Virus record (IMG/VR): IMGVR_UViG_3300025771_000012
Location: 1-64,000 of that record
DNA from: a virus
Length of the DNA: 64,000 nucleotides
Direction: 5' to 3' (one strand)
Shown: one piece after another, positions 1-8,793 of the stretch
Position numbering within the stretch: position 1 is the first letter of the stretch
Layout of the letters: the number at the start of each line of letters is the position of its first letter
Translations under genes and position numbers: made by a program
Notes under the pieces: generated by a model
Told to the model about the DNA's origin: nothing
The model's input: only the letters and a program-made list of their open reading frames with translations
The model's database searches: none

Positions 1-320
1 AATTGAAGTTCTATTAAATCTTTTGCTAAATCGCCAGTAGTTTTCAAAAGTCCTGCAGTCACTTCATATGCTCTGGGATGTTCACTTTCCCTTGCAATCA
101 TCATCAAATTTTGTAAAGATTCTTGTCCCATAGAAACTAAATCTTTTAAAAGTTCTCTGTGATATTGATAGTCTTCTTCAATATCTTCGTTTCTAGATTC
201 TTTGTCTTTATAAATTTCTACATTATTTTTTTGACGTTCTATTATTTCTTGTGATTTCTTTTCTATTTTGTTATCGATTTCAAGAAACTTACTTAACTGC
301 TCATCATCTAGTTTCTTCAT
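1..320 (-). CDS. 16: Terminase small subunit, gp16-like (partial, runs off left edge)
   Basis: The ATG is at 320 and the frame stays open to the window edge, giving 106 complete residues of the N-terminal part. The visible protein is helical and charged, starting MKKLDDEQLSKFLEIDNKIE, and it contains the segment EHPRAYEVTAGLLKTTGDLA, which resembles the conserved core of T4-like small terminases (T4 gp16 is 164 aa). The small subunit recognises DNA and regulates the large-subunit motor (gp17) during head filling. It lies 2 bp after gene 15 in the order 13-14-15-16, exactly where T4-like phages keep it, so it is probably translated from the same late transcript. The large subunit gp17 would be expected just beyond the left edge. 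The assignment rests on sequence pattern plus synteny. Confidence 0.85.
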   Translation of the reverse strand, partial: MKKLDDEQLSKFLEIDNKIEKKSQEIIERQKNNVEIYKDKESRNEDIEEDYQYHRELLKDLVSMGQESLQNLMMIARESEHPRAYEVTAGLLKTTGDLAKDLIELQ

Positions 321-322
321 TG

Positions 323-1090
323 TTATTCTCCAAAGTCTTCATTAAATGTGGTCAAAAATTCATAGTTATCTGTTTGAAGTGCATTACTAGGGTCAGTTGT
401 TACTGTTGCTTCCGCATATGTTACTTCTGAACTATCTAAGTCGCCCACTGTTGCAGTACTTGTTCTAATGATTTTTTGTTCTCTTGGAACACCATAGAAA
501 AATCCATTTAATGTAAATTCTAATGTCCACAGAAGCGCTCTTCTAGATAGAAAGTCTCCTTCATAATCATCCTCATATGATACAGAATTTAATGTCAATC
601 CTGTATCACGAATTACACTTAACTCATTTGCTTCTTTTATTGGTATATTAAAGGTAGGAGTAAAGTATGGTAATATCTGTTCTACTATTTGAGTTGCGTC
701 ATCCGCATTTTTTGCCATGACTGTTAAAGTAAATCCAATATCATAAGGGACTGGATTATACACATAATTTTTAGTATTTGGGTCTGTAGAATTTTGTCTA
801 GACATTTTTTGTGTCTTAGAAAATTTTCTTTCTGGTGCGTATGTAAATCCAGAAATTTCAAAACTCATTCTAGGCAAGGTGATTGCAACAGAATCTCCAA
901 GATTTCCTGCTGGTTGATTTATTCTTGCCAGATATTTTTGTGAAGGGCCGTATGCAAGAGGAACCTTAATCGTTTCCAACACATCTCCATTGGCGTTTCT
1001 TCTATCGATAGTAATATCATCGAATATAGAACCAAATGCAATAACATAGTTTCTAATTGTACTTCTATAATATGGACTATTACCTAACAT
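323..1090 (-). CDS. 15: Tail sheath stabilizer / tail completion protein, gp15-like
   Basis: This 255-aa protein is close to the size of T4 gp15 (272 aa). Recognisable segments are YRSTIRNYVIAFGSIFDDI near the N-terminus, VPLAYGPSQKYLARINQ around residues 43-59 and LPRMSFEISGFTYAPERKF around residues 68-90, the signature region of T4-like gp15. In T4 this protein forms a hexameric ring at the head-proximal end of the tail, stabilises the contracted sheath and makes the connection to the neck. Its ATG overlaps the stop codon of gene 14 by one base (TAATG), a sign of translational coupling. It is followed after 2 bp by gene 16. Nothing in it looks broken. Confidence 0.87.
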   Translation of the reverse strand: MLGNSPYYRSTIRNYVIAFGSIFDDITIDRRNANGDVLETIKVPLAYGPSQKYLARINQPAGNLGDSVAITLPRMSFEISGFTYAPERKFSKTQKMSRQNSTDPNTKNYVYNPVPYDIGFTLTVMAKNADDATQIVEQILPYFTPTFNIPIKEANELSVIRDTGLTLNSVSYEDDYEGDFLSRRALLWTLEFTLNGFFYGVPREQKIIRTSTATVGDLDSSEVTYAEATVTTDPSNALQTDNYEFLTTFNEDFGE

Positions 1091-1971
1091 TAGTAATCCT
1101 CACTGAATGGGTTTCCAACGGTAAAGTCGATAACCTTTTCTACATTTGAACTTGATCCAGTGAATACTGTGTCTTGTCCAGAAGTTCCATCTGTGGTGTC
1201 TGTTGTCTTGTTTTCTGTATATACAATCTGTTGCGTTGCGCCCAATAGATAATTTGCACCACTGTCTCTACCAACAGTATTTGTGTTTTGTGCAAAACTC
1301 CCTGTAAGGTTTGAAAGTTTCAAAACCTTAGTTCCAGAATTCCAAGTTTCTACTGTACCTGTTGCTGTTGCTGAATCGAAGTTTGCACCCTGATATACTA
1401 TTTCGCCTACGATAAAATCACCAGTTCCAGTACCCAAAGTTAAATCGACAGTAACAAATGTTTGTTGTTGAATATCATCAATCTCATCAATCCCTGTATT
1501 AAACTTCTCACTTGAGAATTCAAATGATTCTGTCGATAATCTATAGACATATCTTTTACCTAATTGCCAGAAAGAAACTTCGTCTTCTACGAATTTAATT
1601 TCATATACTTTATCTTGCAATGGCCAATATACTAAGTCACCTTCTTGTGGGTATTGCATTGTGGACTCTTCTTCCCATCTTTTAATAGACACAATAAGAT
1701 TTAATTGATCTCTAATCTCCAATCCAAACTTGGACAAGAAGTCTCCCTCTCCTTGGAAACCATCTGCGTCTTCGATGTACATTTCTATAGAAAATGCATC
1801 ATTAAATTCACTTATAGTTGACTCGTTAAAAACAGTATCTTCGTTTACATCGGTTCTTTTCAGATAATACATATCCTGCCCGTGAATCTGAATCGATTCA
1901 GCGACAAGATTTTCTGTTAAGGATTGCTCTGGTGCAAATGATATAGTGTTAAAATACTGATTTGTAGCCAT
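1090..1971 (-). CDS. 14: Neck / head completion protein, gp14-like
   Basis: This 293-aa protein is somewhat longer than T4 gp14 (256 aa). The N-terminal half has the features of T4-like gp14: an early YFN motif, the segment QDMYYLKRTDVNEDTVFNES, and SIEMYIEDADGFQGEGDFLS leading into a conserved stretch ending in SIKRWEE around residue 100. In T4, gp13 and gp14 form the neck that closes the packaged head and receives the tail. The C-terminal third (about 170-293) is rich in Thr, Gly and Ser and looks less constrained. It lies 4 bp downstream of gene 13 and overlaps the start of gene 15. Confidence 0.86.
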   Translation of the reverse strand: MATNQYFNTISFAPEQSLTENLVAESIQIHGQDMYYLKRTDVNEDTVFNESTISEFNDAFSIEMYIEDADGFQGEGDFLSKFGLEIRDQLNLIVSIKRWEEESTMQYPQEGDLVYWPLQDKVYEIKFVEDEVSFWQLGKRYVYRLSTESFEFSSEKFNTGIDEIDDIQQQTFVTVDLTLGTGTGDFIVGEIVYQGANFDSATATGTVETWNSGTKVLKLSNLTGSFAQNTNTVGRDSGANYLLGATQQIVYTENKTTDTTDGTSGQDTVFTGSSSNVEKVIDFTVGNPFSEDY

Positions 1972-1975
1972 ATGA

Positions 1976-2722
1976 CTATCCCACCATAATGTCTACAGGA
2001 AGTTCATAACTTAAAGACATTTCTTGTTCCAGTTGTTCTATTTCTTGATTTGCTTCATCAAGAATTCTGGAACCGTTGAAGGTCACACCTCCAGGCATCG
2101 AAATGCCTTCGTACTTCGATAAATTTTCTCCCCATTGTTTTTTAATCAGTGCGGTTGCATATCTTTTTAACCATCTGTCATTCCAAACATCTGTATAAAC
2201 ATCAGGGTCAAGAACCCTCATCGCTTCTACGATAATAAACTCACCAACAACTAATGCCTCATCCCAATCAATATCAAGATGAAGTTGGTTTTGATGTCTG
2301 TTAAATCTGATGGGAACTTGGCCAGTAATCATATCATTGACTAATTGAATATGACTTTGAGTCAATTCATATGATAACATCTCTGTACTTCTTAAATTAT
2401 AAACATCGTTTAAGAACATTTGATATCTAACATCAAACATATTTGTACTATGACTGAATTTTTCATAAAGAGGAATTACTCTCTTAACTCCAATTACTAA
2501 GTCATTAATAGGAATATATCGATTTGTAATATCGTCTTCAGTTATTTGGTGCTTGAGAAAAACATCCTCTACCGCATCAAAATGATAGTCACGATAAAAC
2601 TCTAGTGCATCGTCTACACGATCTTCTACTTGTTCATCTGCGACATTTATTTGAATAACTGGAGAACCTAGTTTTCTAAGACAATATTCTTTAAATTCAG
2701 CTCTAGATGTAACTACGGCCAT
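1976..2722 (-). CDS. 13: Neck protein, gp13-like
   Basis: This 248-aa protein begins MAVVTSRAEFKEYCLRKLGS and continues with an acidic helical segment containing VEDRVDDALEFYRDYHFD, the hallmark of T4-like gp13 (T4 gp13 is 309 aa). It forms the neck with gp14 and is needed for head completion and for joining head to tail. It is the first gene of the 13-14-15-16 group. A perfect late-promoter octamer lies 25 bp upstream, and a purine-rich AGAGAGG ribosome-binding stretch sits just before the ATG. All residues are open and the length is normal for marine relatives as I recall them. Confidence 0.9.
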   Translation of the reverse strand: MAVVTSRAEFKEYCLRKLGSPVIQINVADEQVEDRVDDALEFYRDYHFDAVEDVFLKHQITEDDITNRYIPINDLVIGVKRVIPLYEKFSHSTNMFDVRYQMFLNDVYNLRSTEMLSYELTQSHIQLVNDMITGQVPIRFNRHQNQLHLDIDWDEALVVGEFIIVEAMRVLDPDVYTDVWNDRWLKRYATALIKKQWGENLSKYEGISMPGGVTFNGSRILDEANQEIEQLEQEMSLSYELPVDIMVG

Positions 2723-2746
2723 GTCATACCTCTCTTTTGATATGAC

Positions 2747-2754
2747 TATTTATA
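2747..2754 (-). promoter_or_regulatory. T4-type late promoter for genes 13-16
   Basis: The minus strand reads TATAAATA, the exact T4 late-promoter octamer. It lies 25 bp upstream of the gene 13 start, in the only intergenic gap ahead of the neck operon. Confidence 0.8.
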
Positions 2755-2765
2755 TGTTTTTTAAG

Positions 2766-5318
2766 TTAACCTTTTAGTGGTTCTGTGGGCGGTGTAAAGT
2801 TTGCGGTGTACCTTGCAAGACCTTTGGTAATTCTTACATCTTGAATATAGCCAGTGGTATATACCACACCTCCATAACCTCTTGCTATATTAAAAGGCTC
2901 GGTACTGATAATATTTGTTGAATCAGTGATAGTAGAACCAACTTGATTCCCATCAAGAAAACATTTTAATTGGGTGCCCTGCCGAGTTACAGCTATATGA
3001 TACCAAGTATTAATATTTAAAGTCTGAGCAAAAGAGTTTTCAAAAATCCAAGTATTATTATACTGATAATTAAATTTTAGATGCTGAGAAGTGTAGTAAG
3101 ACAACATCCAACCACCTCTATTTGACCCAACATAAGCAGCATTATTTGCAGTTCCCAAAATATCAAAATACGTGCTCGGTTGATGCACATTTCTTAGAAA
3201 GCACTCAACAGTAAAATCACCAGTTCCAAAGTTAAAATTACCTAAACTGGTAGAAGATGTTTCTAAATAATCCCCAGTACCAGCAAAATACATTGACTTT
3301 GAATCTGTAAACTTAACCTGAGTTGTTGAACCAGTAGTATTTCCAAAGACTTTTAGATTACTACTTTGAGACTTATCAATAATAGAAGCGTCTGTACCTT
3401 TGATGTGTAATGATGAACCAGAAGAAGATAGTGGAGCGGTAGGTGGTGTAAATTCGGCGGTGTAAACCGCTGAACCAGTGACTACTCTTAAGTCAGAGAT
3501 GTAACCCTTCCAAACATAATCTCCAACACGTGCCGTACCAACTGTAAAGTTAGATGCACCACCTATACTTGTACTAAGTGAAGTTGAAAGAATACTTGTT
3601 CCGTTCAACCAAATATTAAAAGATGTTCCTGATCGTGTTAATGCTATGTGGTTCCATACTTTTTCGTCTATTACTGCGGTTGTTTGAAAATAATCTTGTG
3701 AACCCCCAAAGTCAAAATAAAAAACGCCACTACTCAAAAGAGCCAGCATAAACTGATCATCGGCATCGTTCGGGCCAGAGCCGAATATTCCCCTGACTGA
3801 GCCTATCGCTTCATCAAGATATATCCAAGCCTCTACGGTAAAATCACCTGTTCCAATATTGTTATGTATGTTCGAACCGACCGTTAAATAATCCCCCGTA
3901 CCATCAAAATATACAGATCCGCCGTGGACGTTTGGATTATATTCAAGGTAGTCATATGGCGTGAATGGGATTATGGAAACGTCACCAGTTACTGTAATAT
4001 CATGTGAGTTAGACGAACTATCTTTAATATATGGAAGAGAACTGCTAATAAATAATACGGTATTAGCATCAGATTCGAATGCCTCTGTGGGTGTTGAAAA
4101 TGCTACATCACCAAGTGATGTGCCACCTGTTCTTAAAACAGAGCCATTCGCTACAATGAGATCACTTATATATCCTTCTACGTTATATTGTGTTCCTCCC
4201 GCATCATAGCCTCCTATATATGGCCCATAACTGTAAGAATCATAATTAGCGGAATCTGTGGTTGTAAGTACTAAAGAACCATTTACATATAATTTTAGTG
4301 AATTACCGTTATTTGCATCTCTATTTAGACTTACATGGTGCCACTCATTTAGCGTGTAAGCATTAACTGTACTCCAAGAATCACCATACCCCCCATCCAC
4401 ATATCGTCCGAATACAAACTGATTAGTTCCAGTGGTAGATAGGTAGTATCCAGTCGCCACATCAACTCTATGTGTATTAAAAATCGGGCCTTGTGCTCCT
4501 GTCGGGTAGAACCAAAACTCAATACTAAATGAGTTAGTTCCGAAATTAAAATCTGAGAGTGCAGAGCCACCCAATGTAAGTTTATCGCCGGAACCATCAA
4601 AGTAAGTACTATAACCGCCGTTTCTATATGGACTAAATGTACCAGCATGAGCATCACCAGTTACTGTGATGCTATGGCTATTTGAAGAAGCATCTGTAAT
4701 GTTATTATTGTCTGACGTACCCGTAGCAGTGGCTAACAAAGTTGTGTAATTACTATTTAAAATCTGAAATTCCAAGGATATAGATGTATTCGCACTAACC
4801 GCACCATTAACACCATCAGTTGCATTAATTGTTAAAGTAAATGTTCCGAAATTGGCATCATCAGTACTAGGTGTAATTGTGAATACATTATCTACCTGAC
4901 TCACTGTAGCAATACTTTCAAGTCCAGATGTTGAATAACTCCATGTCAGAGGGAATCCTTCTGGGTCTGTAGAAACCGCTGTAATAACTGTAGGAGTTCC
5001 ATCTATAGCGAGTGAATAAGTTCCATTCACTCCAGTGATTGCACTTGGTGAGTCATTCTGTACTGTGGCAATCTTATACCAACCAGAACCAGAATATATA
5101 TAAAGATTATTGTTTCCTGTTACAAATGCCTGATCTCCATTAGACATTCCTGTTTTTGCAATTAACGCAGTCATATCTGCAAGAACATCTATAGATGCAC
5201 CACCAGAAGAAACTTCAGAACTTTCCCAATAACCTTTTGTGGCATTGTAAACATATGTTACATTGCCCTCTGTTACTTCTTGTGCATTTGTCGGATTGCT
5301 TGGAAAATTAATTGCCAT
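2766..5318 (-). CDS. Tail fibre/adhesin with three LamG-like lectin domains
   Basis: This 850-aa protein starts with a short module (MAINFPSNPTNAQEVTEGNV, with YVYNATKGYW ending near residue 32) that recurs at the front of several other fibre genes in this window. A cadherin/Ig-like domain follows around residues 88-186 (TDPEGFPLTWSYSTSG). Three concanavalin-A/LamG-like jelly rolls then fill about 190-415, 415-630 and 630-850. Each shows the family pattern: YFDGSGD or YFAGTGDYL, then WHH, WNH or WYH with an aliphatic residue and R, then GYISDL or GYIQDV followed by YTANFTPPTEP. Such folds bind sugars, so a host-receptor or particle-decoration role is likely but not proven. It is the last gene of the downstream adhesin cassette and a close paralogue of the 813-aa gene at 13045-15486. 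Confidence 0.75.
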   Translation of the reverse strand: MAINFPSNPTNAQEVTEGNVTYVYNATKGYWESSEVSSGGASIDVLADMTALIAKTGMSNGDQAFVTGNNNLYIYSGSGWYKIATVQNDSPSAITGVNGTYSLAIDGTPTVITAVSTDPEGFPLTWSYSTSGLESIATVSQVDNVFTITPSTDDANFGTFTLTINATDGVNGAVSANTSISLEFQILNSNYTTLLATATGTSDNNNITDASSNSHSITVTGDAHAGTFSPYRNGGYSTYFDGSGDKLTLGGSALSDFNFGTNSFSIEFWFYPTGAQGPIFNTHRVDVATGYYLSTTGTNQFVFGRYVDGGYGDSWSTVNAYTLNEWHHVSLNRDANNGNSLKLYVNGSLVLTTTDSANYDSYSYGPYIGGYDAGGTQYNVEGYISDLIVANGSVLRTGGTSLGDVAFSTPTEAFESDANTVLFISSSLPYIKDSSSNSHDITVTGDVSIIPFTPYDYLEYNPNVHGGSVYFDGTGDYLTVGSNIHNNIGTGDFTVEAWIYLDEAIGSVRGIFGSGPNDADDQFMLALLSSGVFYFDFGGSQDYFQTTAVIDEKVWNHIALTRSGTSFNIWLNGTSILSTSLSTSIGGASNFTVGTARVGDYVWKGYISDLRVVTGSAVYTAEFTPPTAPLSSSGSSLHIKGTDASIIDKSQSSNLKVFGNTTGSTTQVKFTDSKSMYFAGTGDYLETSSTSLGNFNFGTGDFTVECFLRNVHQPSTYFDILGTANNAAYVGSNRGGWMLSYYTSQHLKFNYQYNNTWIFENSFAQTLNINTWYHIAVTRQGTQLKCFLDGNQVGSTITDSTNIISTEPFNIARGYGGVVYTTGYIQDVRITKGLARYTANFTPPTEPLKG

Positions 5319-5324
5319 TTGTTA

Positions 5325-6692
5325 TTATCCTTGCCAGACTGCCATGTTAGCAGCCCCTATTTTATTTCTATAATAATCGTGTACCTTTTGTATTTCTGAT
5401 AAAGTTAAAACTACATCCCAGAATACAAAGGCATATACCTCATGAGTTGCAGTCCAAGTAGGATATGCATTATAAACCATCGCACTAGAAGCCATTTGCA
5501 ACCCTGTTGTTATAATACTATTAGATTGACCAAGTGTTAAGGCATTATACGAAGTGTTTCTGTTATTGTTTGGATATATACCATTTACTGTATCTACAAC
5601 AGTTTCTCCCGCCCAAGCAGTTTGATATCCATAATAATCAGTTCCCTGACTATTATGGAAAACTGAATAGTATGTCGCATCCGCATTTCCACTACCAAAC
5701 AGCACATGCATGTTATAACCAGTAGGTGGTCTAGATATTATAGCCCAAGTTTTCTGTCCTGACATGCTGCCACCAAAATTTATGGTACTATTCGTAGAAA
5801 AAGTCAAATGTCCATCTCCACTAAGAGAGCCTGGATTGCTTATAGTTTGATTGTTAGAATTTCCAGAAAGATCATTTAATACTGTAGTACTTACGGCCGT
5901 ATTATAACTATTTGTATCGGCAAACTCATACCACCCTATTATATTCTGTCTCTGAGGTATAAATTCAAGTTTAAAATCAATCAGTCTAGTAGTAGTTCTC
6001 GATCCATCCGATGCACTCAGTCTTACTGTAAAATTTCCCTCATCGGCCTGATTTGTGGTTGGAGTAAATGTATAAACTCCGCTTGTATTTACTGTGGTGT
6101 CTGTTGAAAGTTGTACTGGCCTTGTATTCCCTGCGGTTTTATATACAATACCATATGATATATCAAATCCTTCTGGGTCTTCCGCAACCATTGTAACTGT
6201 ACTTGTGGTTCCATCAATATTAAGAGTGTGTGTTGTTGGTGGTTCAGTAATAATTATAGGACTTTCATCATTTCCAGAAGATATTTTATCCCATTCGGTT
6301 CCATCCCATACATATAATGCTTTCGTGTCTTGTGCAAATGCAAAGTCACCTTCAGTGTTTCCATTTACAAATGCAGCAAAGTTTGCGTATACAGCGACTG
6401 AAGAACCATCTGCTCCACCTGTCTGAGTATTTGGGTTCATTTGAACCCATTGTGTAGATGTTCCATCATCATACCAGATAAATGTTTTTCCTACAGAACT
6501 ATCAAACCACATATCTCCGTTACTAGGACTGGATGGTGCAGTATCTGAGGTCGTTACAGTTGCTGGAGTGAGAGTTGGGCCCACGGCACTGTTGGAATTC
6601 CACACTCCAACTGTTGCATCATATGTATAAATGATTGTTCCGATTTGAACCGTTTGTCCATCAGTCGGATTGTCTGGTAATGAAATAGGCAT
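5325..6692 (-). CDS. Tail fibre-like protein with one LamG-like domain
   Basis: This 455-aa protein opens with a variant of the shared N-terminal module (MPISLPDNPTDGQTV, ending YTYDATVGVW). Around residues 48-85 it has a second short module, SDTAPSSPSNGDMWFD with DDGTSTQWVQ, seen seven times in the giant fibre at 20545-30436. A cadherin/Ig-like segment with AEDPEGFDISYG follows. The C-terminal 200 residues resemble a single LamG-like jelly roll ending in LSEIQKVHDYYRNKIG. It lies 4 bp after the glycine-rich adhesin gene and 6 bp before the 850-aa gene. It has no counterpart in the other adhesin cassette. The exact function is unknown and the adhesin role is inferred from domain content. Confidence 0.65.
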   Translation of the reverse strand: MPISLPDNPTDGQTVQIGTIIYTYDATVGVWNSNSAVGPTLTPATVTTSDTAPSSPSNGDMWFDSSVGKTFIWYDDGTSTQWVQMNPNTQTGGADGSSVAVYANFAAFVNGNTEGDFAFAQDTKALYVWDGTEWDKISSGNDESPIIITEPPTTHTLNIDGTTSTVTMVAEDPEGFDISYGIVYKTAGNTRPVQLSTDTTVNTSGVYTFTPTTNQADEGNFTVRLSASDGSRTTTRLIDFKLEFIPQRQNIIGWYEFADTNSYNTAVSTTVLNDLSGNSNNQTISNPGSLSGDGHLTFSTNSTINFGGSMSGQKTWAIISRPPTGYNMHVLFGSGNADATYYSVFHNSQGTDYYGYQTAWAGETVVDTVNGIYPNNNRNTSYNALTLGQSNSIITTGLQMASSAMVYNAYPTWTATHEVYAFVFWDVVLTLSEIQKVHDYYRNKIGAANMAVWQG

Positions 6693-7792
6693 TTATCAAG
6701 AACTCCACGATTGAATTGGCCCAGAACCAGTCCCGCCTGTACCACCAGTTCCACCAGTTCCACCAGTATCTCCAGTATCAGTTACAATTCTTGGATCATT
6801 TTCATCAGTTAGTTGTTCAAACGACTTTCTGTCATCTTTGTCAAAATATCCAATATCCGCAAAGTTGTATGTGATAAAATTAATTTGTTGAGCACTTGAT
6901 TCGAGCGGACTTGTACCAGATTTATCAGTTTCTGTTTTTATTATTTTTCTTGGGAATTTATATTCAATCGAATTTTCAGTTTCTTTTATGAGGAACCCTA
7001 TAGAAGACGGAATATGACTAGATACCGAAAAGTATTCGTCATTTCTATTAGTCATAATTAATTTTTCAGTTTCTACCGATTCAACAGAAATACTATTGGA
7101 GTTACTTAAAATTGCAACTGATTTTGGATTGGAATAACCAGTAGAAGAATATAATTTATTCGTGGGTATTCTTAAATTAGATATTGTATCTGTAAGAGCA
7201 TCCATACTGGTCAATGGGTTAGAAAAAGTATGTTGAGTGCCGTAAAGACTGGTTAAATTAAAACCAGCGGTTGGAATTTTCTCCACATTAGTAGTAGGGA
7301 ATGCAACATTTGTGCCCCAAACAATACGAACCGCACCAGTACCGCCTGGGCCGCCTCCAGCAGAAGTACCAGAGCCGCCACCCCCGCCGCCGTAGTTTCC
7401 ACCCACAATATCACCGCTTGATATTGAATTATTTGTTATGGGTTCGCCTGGATGTCCGTCTTCTCCACCAGAACCACCTTTACCACCCTCGCCAGTTGAT
7501 GACACCGTACCACCAGATGTTCCTTCTCCGTAAATTCCAACACCGCCACCGCCAGGCGTTCCCCAAGTTGATGAGTACCATCCGCCTGCGCCGCCACCGC
7601 CACCTTGTCCTGCTTCGCCCGATGATGAATTAACTCCACCATCACCACCTCTTCCAGAATAACCACCAGCGCCGCCGCCAGCTCTATTCCAAGACCCTTC
7701 ATATCCACCGTTACCGCCACGACCACCGCCGTCACCAGTGTATCCACCACCGTATCCGCCGTTTCCAGAACCAGTTGAATCAGTTCCGCCAC

Positions 7793-8038
7793 GACCAGCA
7801 CCGAATCCACAAACTGTGTTGACATCTATAAAGTATGAGTTATTTCCCATTGCGGCCGCATTAGTTGCGTTTGTTGTTAAAACAGTTCCATGGTCTCCAA
7901 CTACAACCGTATAAGACCAGCACCGAATCCACAAACTGTGTTGACATCTATAAAGTATGAGTTATTTCCCATTGCGGCCGCATTAGTTGCGTTTGTTGTT
8001 AAAACAGTTCCATGGTCTCCAACTACAACCGTATAAGA
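7793..8038. repeat. 122-bp tandem direct duplication
   Basis: The block beginning GACCAGCACCGAATCC at 7793 recurs exactly 122 bp later at 7915. Both copies end in GTATAAGA, so the identity includes a 2-bp junction overlap. Since 122 is not a multiple of 3, it shifts the glycine-rich adhesin frame. Confidence 0.95.
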
Positions 8039-8096
8039 TTGCCCTGCAGTTACAGAAATATTATTTTTCCAACCAAGGCCACCGCCTCCGCCACCG

Positions 8097-8190
8097 CCAG
8101 AAGACCATTGATATCCACCAGTGCCACCAGCGCCAACACAAACCCAGAAGACCATTGATATCCACCAGTGCCACCAGCGCCAACACAAAC
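8097..8190. repeat. 47-bp tandem direct duplication
   Basis: Positions 8097-8143 and 8144-8190 are identical, starting CCAGAAGACCATTG. The unit encodes VCVGAGGTGGYQWSSG and shifts the adhesin frame by 2 mod 3. Confidence 0.95.
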
Positions 8191-8793
8191 AACAGATACT
8201 GAAGATACTCCTGATGGACATGTCCATGAATATGTGCCGGGTGTAGTAAATTCGGCGTTTCCACCAGAATTTCCACTAGTTGCATCCTCAACATATTGTT
8301 CCAAATAAGATAATGGATAATTTACATTTACACTAGGGCCCAAGAAATCAAAAGTACTTTCGTCTTTTATTTCTATGTGATTTAAGTTTGTTGGGATTTC
8401 TACTGTTTTAATTTGAGTAGTATCATTAACTAAAATACTAAGTTCACTGCTATTGATATCTGGTAGTGCATATACATCATTTTTTTCTGTTTTGATATTA
8501 AGTTTAGAAGATAATACCTCAGTAACATTTAATGTATTATTTGTGATTAATTGTAAACTATCAGATAAAAAATTAGAAGAAGAGTTATAATCTCCATCTT
8601 CAATTACTATACCGATTTTTGAAATCGTGTCTACAAGAGGATTTTGCCTGACTAAAGGTTTAACAAAAAATGAAATCGGAGTTCCAGCGAGAATATTCGC
8701 TGGAAATTCCGATGCACTTTTTTCTGCTACTCTGGTTTCAATTCCTAATGTGACAGAAACCGTATCTACAGAGACAGTCATCAACTATCTCCT

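Larger units (their letters stand above)
6696..8781 (-). pseudogene. Glycine-rich tail adhesin, frame broken by two tandem duplications
   Basis: The ATG at 8781 is chosen over a TTG three bases upstream because AAAGGAG lies 7-8 bases before it. The first 200 residues (MTVSVDTVSVTLGIETRVAE) lead into FTTPGTYSWTCPSGVSSVSV, then VCVGAGGTGGYQWSSG, a classic entry into a glycine-rich phage adhesin domain. A 47-bp and then a 122-bp direct duplication each shift the frame. As given, the gene reads as three overlapping pieces: the N-terminal part to about 8050, a middle part, and a C-terminal part ending at 6696 with long GGxGGxGG stretches. Deleting 169 bp gives one 638-aa protein. Its C-terminus resembles that of the 394-aa gene of the other cassette. 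Whether the break is real or an assembly error cannot be decided from the sequence alone. Confidence 0.75.

Noticed and set aside
7436-7825. Minus-strand open frame of 129 codons in the glycine-rich region
   Set aside because: It is a shadow of the glycine-rich frame, with no ribosome-binding site.
8061-8294. Small Trp-rich minus-strand frames around the 47-bp duplication
   Set aside because: They are out-of-frame readings of the glycine-rich segment (GGC/CCA repeats read as Trp, Cys and Leu).
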